In this document: positions 41,401-47,400 of the stretch, in pieces | How positions within the stretch are numbered: the first letter of the stretch is position 1 | Layout: each line of letters begins with the position of its first letter | Origin: Liolophura sinensis | Taxonomy: Eukaryota > Mollusca > Polyplacophora > Chitonida > Chitonidae | Length of the DNA stretch: 64,000 nucleotides | NCBI RefSeq assembly: GCF_032854445.1 | Contig: NC_088304.1 | Span: forward strand, 22,085,704-22,149,703 | Direction: 5' to 3' | Position numbers and translations under genes: made by a program | The notes under the pieces: model-generated | What the model saw: only the letters and a program-made list of their open reading frames with translations | What the model was told of the DNA's origin: nothing | Database searches by the model: none

Positions 41401-44400
41401 ATTGAGTGATTTGATCGGTGTTTTATGCCGTCCTCAAGAATATTTCACTTATGCGACGGCGGCCAGCATAATGGTTGGAGGAAACCGAGCAGAGCCCGGG
41501 GGAAACCCACGACCATCTGCAGGTTGCTGATAGACTTTCCCACGTACGGCCGGAGAGGAAGCCAGCATGAGCTGGACTTGAACTCTCAGCGACCGCATTT
41601 GTGAGAGATTCATTACGCTGCGATAGCGCGCTAATCCGTTTGTAGAAATAAGTTCATTAATTACTTACATCAAGAACCTCCGACGCCCCTTGGAGTCCAG
41701 GTGCTCTCTGCAACCGTTCCGAAACGTCTGTGAAAGTAGTTATTTAAACGTTAAGCACATAAATTTAATAAAACCATGTTTTTTTTCTCCTTCAGAGAGG
41801 ACCGCTTTAATTTGACTGACATGACTTACATTGGGCCAATATGTTCAGTACAGCTGTGGACGAAATCAACGGATTCCTGGATCCTCGATACAGTAAGCTA
41901 CAGTATTTTCATAAGTAGTGGATCCTTGATACCGTCCCGCTACAATATTGTCCTGAGCAGTGGATCTTCGATACTGCCCGCTACAGTATTGTGATGAATA
42001 GTGGATCCTCTATGCCGTACGCTACAGTCTTGTCATGAGTAGTGGATCCTCGATGCCGCAAGCTACACTATTGTTACGAGTAGTGGATCCGCGATACCGT
42101 AAGCTATAGTACTGCCATGAGTATTGGATCTTTGATACAGTAAGCTATAGCATTGCCATGAGTATTGGATCCTCGATACAGCAAGCTACAGTATTGCCCT
42201 GTGTATTGGATCTTCGATATAGTAAGCTACAGCATTGTCATGGATAGTTACAATCCTGAATGAAAATTGTAACAACGGAAATATTTTATTATTATGATCA
42301 TCATCATCATCATCATCATCATATTCATTATTATAAAAAATAAATGTGTTATGGCAATCTGTGCGCATACGGTGGAACTGTTCATACTGGGTTCGCGCAA
42401 GTCATTATTTGTGTGGTGAGCTACTGTCTTTTTTGTATTCTACAGTATATTCATGGATGTTTTTTCTTCTTTTTGTTAGCTGACAATTGTAGACTGGAAG
42501 ACGGATGACAAGGCCGTATTCAATGTATCCAAACGGATTGACGCACGTGAGCAGAAATACAACAGAACTGGTGAGTGAGGGAAAAAATCAAAATACTTCA
42601 TACATCTGTCTATTTCTTAATCAGTTAATATAATCAGATTACACGTGGAAATCTGTCAATCAGATTTCTAATCATGAAGGGTAAGGCTTTCAAGTCATTT
42701 CGTTCCCTCCCACCAAAATGCTGGTGTAATCAAGCCATTTTTTTCCTCCCACCAAAATGCTGGTGGAATCAAAGCCATTTCGTTTCCTCCCATCAAAATG
42801 CTGGTGTAATCAAAGCCATTTTGTTTCTTCCCATCAAAATGCTGGTGTAATCAAAGCCATTTCGTTTCCTCCCATCAAAATGCTGGTGTAATCAAAGCCA
42901 TTTTGTTTCTTCCCATCAAAATGCTGGTGTAATCAAAACCATTTCGTTTCCTCCCACCAAAATACTGGTGTAATCAAAGCCATTTCGTTTCCTCTCACCG
43001 AAATGCTGGTGTAATCAAAGCCATTTCGTTTCCTCCCATCAAAATGCTGGTGTAATCAAAGCCATTTCGTTTCCTCCCATCAAAATGCTGGTGTAATCAA
43101 AGCCATTTTGTTTCTTCCCATCAAAATGCTAGTGTAATCAAAACCATTTCGTTTCCTCTCACCGAAATGCTGGTGTAATCAAAGCCATTTCGTTTCCTCC
43201 CATCAAAATGCTGGTGTAATCAAAGCCATTTCGTTTCCTCCCACCAAAATGCTGGTGTAATCAAAGCCATTTTGTTTCTTCCATCAAAATGCTGGTGTAA
43301 TTAAAACCATTTCGTTTCCTCCCACCAAACTACTGGTGTAATCAAAACCATTTCGTTTCCTCTCACCGAAATGTTGGTGTAATCAAGACCATTTCGTTTC
43401 CTCCCACCGAAATGCTGGTGTAATCAAAGCCATTTTGTTTCTTCCCATCAAAATGCTGGTGTAATCAAAGCCATTTCGTTTCCTCCCATCAAAATGCTGG
43501 TGTAATCAAAGCCATTTCGTTTCCTCCCACCAAAATGCTGGTGTAATCAAAGCCATTTTGTTTCTTCCCATCAAAACTCTGGTGTAATCAAAACCATTTC
43601 GTTTCCTTCCACCAAAATACTGGTGAAATCAAAACCATTTCGTTTCCTCTCACCGAAATGCTGGTGTAATCAAAGCCATTTCGTTTCCTCCCATCAAAAT
43701 GCTGGTGTAATCAAAACCATTTCATTTCCAATATATTTGGATTTTGTGACGCGTCATATTACGTTCCAGTGAAGCAGCACTTAAAATATGTTAGAACTGA
43801 TACCAGCTTGCTTCAGGACGACACTGAGGAAGCTATAACCCATGAATATCATTCAGAAAATAGCCCTGAAACATAGAAAACACATTAGTATTGGTCAATT
43901 GCTCAGTTGTCCTTTCCTCTCTAAAAACATGCACATGATACATGAAGGTTGACATTTGACAAGAGGTCTATTTTGGAAATATATCAAACCACATGCTGAA
44001 ACTAGAATCATTAAATTCCACAAATCTAACAAGTTATGGATATGCGAACATGGTTGAAATATACACTAATCAATGGCTAATCTAACGTTGGCAGAGAAAG
44101 CGGACGGAAAGTGGAGTCTTTGGTCTGATTGGTCTGTGTGTTCGGGTACATGCCCGACCGGAAGTCAGAGCCGCACTCGGGATTGCAGTCGGCCACCTCC
44201 GGCTTGTGGAGGCGGGGCCTGTCAGGGAGTGACCAATGAAACACAGCAGTGCCCACTTCCGGAATGTAAAAAAGATAAAGAGACAACCACACGTAAGTTA
44301 TCTGATAGAAGTCATGTTCACTGTTCACAGTTCAAAGCGAGCTATAAAGGGTATCGCCCAGTAAAAATGAAATAGAAAGTTATTTGGTGCAAAGTCAAAG

Positions 44401-47400
44401 AAAACACTTACTTCAAGTATAACACACTGTACACAAAAAATAATTCGATTTATTCTTTTTAGGTTTTTTTCAGCCTAGTAAAATGCATTTTAAACTTGGA
44501 TTCTACGGTAGCCTTTTCTGACCATACTTGGACCAGTGTATATTTGGATCAAATCGAGTTTATGCTACTAATCACACACAGTTTTATTTGATCCTTTAAA
44601 ATGCATATACATATAGATTTGTTAATACATTCCCTGGACTGGACCTTGAAATGACATGTTTCGAAAAAAAAAATATGGATATAACGTCACTGATACCCTC
44701 TGTTGACAAATCCTAAAACTGAAAAAAAATCGAAATATTTTAAACAGTGTGTAATAGTCTTTAATCTGAAATGTGGAGCCTGCTTCATTTTAGTATTTTC
44801 TATGCCTTTCATGGTATAGCTAGCATTGCATGATTATAACACTGAAAGTTGACCGACAGTGAAAACAATAGCCCTGAAACTTGTTACTTGAACATCTTTC
44901 TAAAAGACATCCACCAATATGAGGGTTGAACTGTGATCAGCCTGACTGTTGCTCACTCCCTATGCCTCTTTTTCTCTCTCTCTCTCAGCTTGTTTGCATG
45001 TGCTGCCATTTACATTTGTGTATTTACTTTTATTATGGGATTTTAATGTTCTACCTAAGAGAGTCAAGTACATTTATTTATTTTGTTTATTTGAGGGATG
45101 CATCGAGTCTGTATTCGACGGCGCTCAGGGTTAATGAAACCGAATGCATGGAATAAACCACCAGTGTTTGGCAAATAATTAGAGAACTTTCCCACATGTA
45201 CCTTATATGTAGGAAGTGAATAAACTAGGCTGTTATAAATATCCCTTAATTTGTTTAATCTTATTTCCCACCCTTACAGGATATGCGTTATCGATAATGG
45301 GGTGGGTTACTTGTTTATATGCCGTGTGTAGCACGTTGGCTGTTTTCCGCCGCTGTTATTAAGCCTAGATTTGTGAATGGTGGCACGCTCTAGCGTCAGT
45401 CCCGTGCCATCTGGTAAAGTTTAAGTCAAACTCACCTCTGTGGTTAAGGCATGTACACCTAATCACTGACTGCCTGGCAATGCTTGGTATTTAATCCCTT
45501 TGCTTCATTCACACATCTACCGGAAATAGATTATTATAGTTAGTACATTAACGATATCGCCCTGGGTATTACATTTCGAATGATGGCGTCTTGTTGCTGT
45601 TGTTGTCATTAAGTTCCTTCTTTTTATTTAACAGTAAGCGGAAGAGGAATGTTTGTGTTATATACTAGATTTATGCCTCAGGCATTGAGACAATCATCCC
45701 ACGTCTCCTTGTGGACATCGACATTGTCATTACATGTATCACTTTATGAAAGACTACAGCGTGGAGTATAAAACCAGAACAGTGTATTCAGTGTGATTGG
45801 TGGCGGATAGTCAAATGTAAACGGTAAAATACAGCCTCTTGCGAATTAGCGTCAGTTGGGTTTTTATTATACTTGTCCATGCAAATGCTTTTACGTAGTA
45901 GCGACCTATACGTCTCCTCTCACCACGTCTTAAACAGAGTTAGGTAAAGAATGTAGGGATATTAATAGCAATTTATCCGGCTTCATGGGGCTAATAATCC
46001 TGAAAATGGTGGATAACCATCTGACAAACACTGACAGGAAAATAATGCAAAGGAATCAGAGACAGAAATATAGGACGATTACAACGTCACGGTGATGTGT
46101 ATTGAGCTGTAGATACATGTCACATCTGCAGACAAGTACGGCCTCCCTGGGGTGCGACTGGTTCTCACCAGTGCGGTCGCTGTGAGTTCAAGTCCAGCTC
46201 ATGTTGGCTTCCCCACTGGTCGCACGTGGGATGATCGTGGGTTTCCACCGGGCTCTTACCCGGTTTTCTCCCAGAGTAATACTGTCTGCCCCGTGGTACA
46301 AGTGGAATATTCTGGGGAACGGTGTAAAACTCCAATTAAATAAATAAATAAATAATAAAATAAAGTAAAATAAAATAAAATAAAATAAAATAAATAAATG
46401 CAGTCTTTAGAAAAACTCCAGAATATATTTTGATGACGTTTGAGGTTTTTGAGTGGTATTTTGATGCTGAATGTTAAGAACAAGAAGTTTATAATACAAG
46501 AAATTTGTTATCTAGGAAAATACTATTGTTATGAGATACGTTTGCTCGACAATGTCATAAACATTTATTCCCTTTAAGATGTATGCCTGCATAAATCCAG
46601 ATTCTACTAGTGAATTTAAGTAACTTCCAACGCCATAACAGAACCCATTCAGACTTCCTCAACGATAGTGTCCTAAACTGGTTGTGTTTTATTAAAGTTC
46701 TGCGTGTATCTATTTATAAATGTCACATCTCACTTGTTTAATATCCGTCTGGTCGAGGGAGAAGGGGGTGGGGGATACAAGGAAGTGTCAGAGATAATAA
46801 ACCAGAGTGGTGTGTACCCCAAATCTTCGTACATCTGTACGAACAAGGCGAGGGGCAATCCTTTGTGATACCGTCCACTGGATGTCCAAGAAAAGATTCG
46901 GAACATCGATAGAAAACTCTTTAATTTTAAAGTATATAACATATTTTGTACGTCCATATTGATGGCAGATGGGATACAGTCATTGTCGGTATAATCTACC
47001 TCACTTTCGTTACTAAGCAACGGTTACGTCATCGACATGGTGAGGGTATATTTCCCTCAAATTACCGAGGCCACAAGAGGCTAGTATCGACACACCTACA
47101 TGTAGTCAGTTGTATCTTGTGTCTTAGTTGTATATCTCACTAAAACGGTGGTTTAACTCGCTATATGATTTGCTGTGGGCTATGGCGCAAAATATACAAA
47201 GCCTACATATAGAGAGAATTTTATTCACGTCCCAGTACAAATTCTGTGACTTACCCAGCTCTAAGAAGTAAATAACCGACGCAGCTTTGCAAGAGGCTAT
47301 ATTTTATGTCTTATGTGTGACTGTTTGCCAGTTATCACACTGTCATCGCTGGTCTGGTTTTACTCCGTGCACTGTAAGTTTTTTTACATCCTCTCGGTGG

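Larger units (their letters stand above)
30580..41795 (+). other. Intron 2 (11.2 kb)
   Basis: It starts with a 54-bp minisatellite seeded from the exon 2 end, followed by two further arrays, two SINEs of family A, one of family B, a perfect hairpin and a (TG)n run. I see nothing in 32216-33881, 35463-37087, 37386-38290, 38463-40190 or 40351-41404 beyond two weak tRNA-like SINE scraps near 32371-32440 and 40190-40263 (minus). Confidence -1.
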
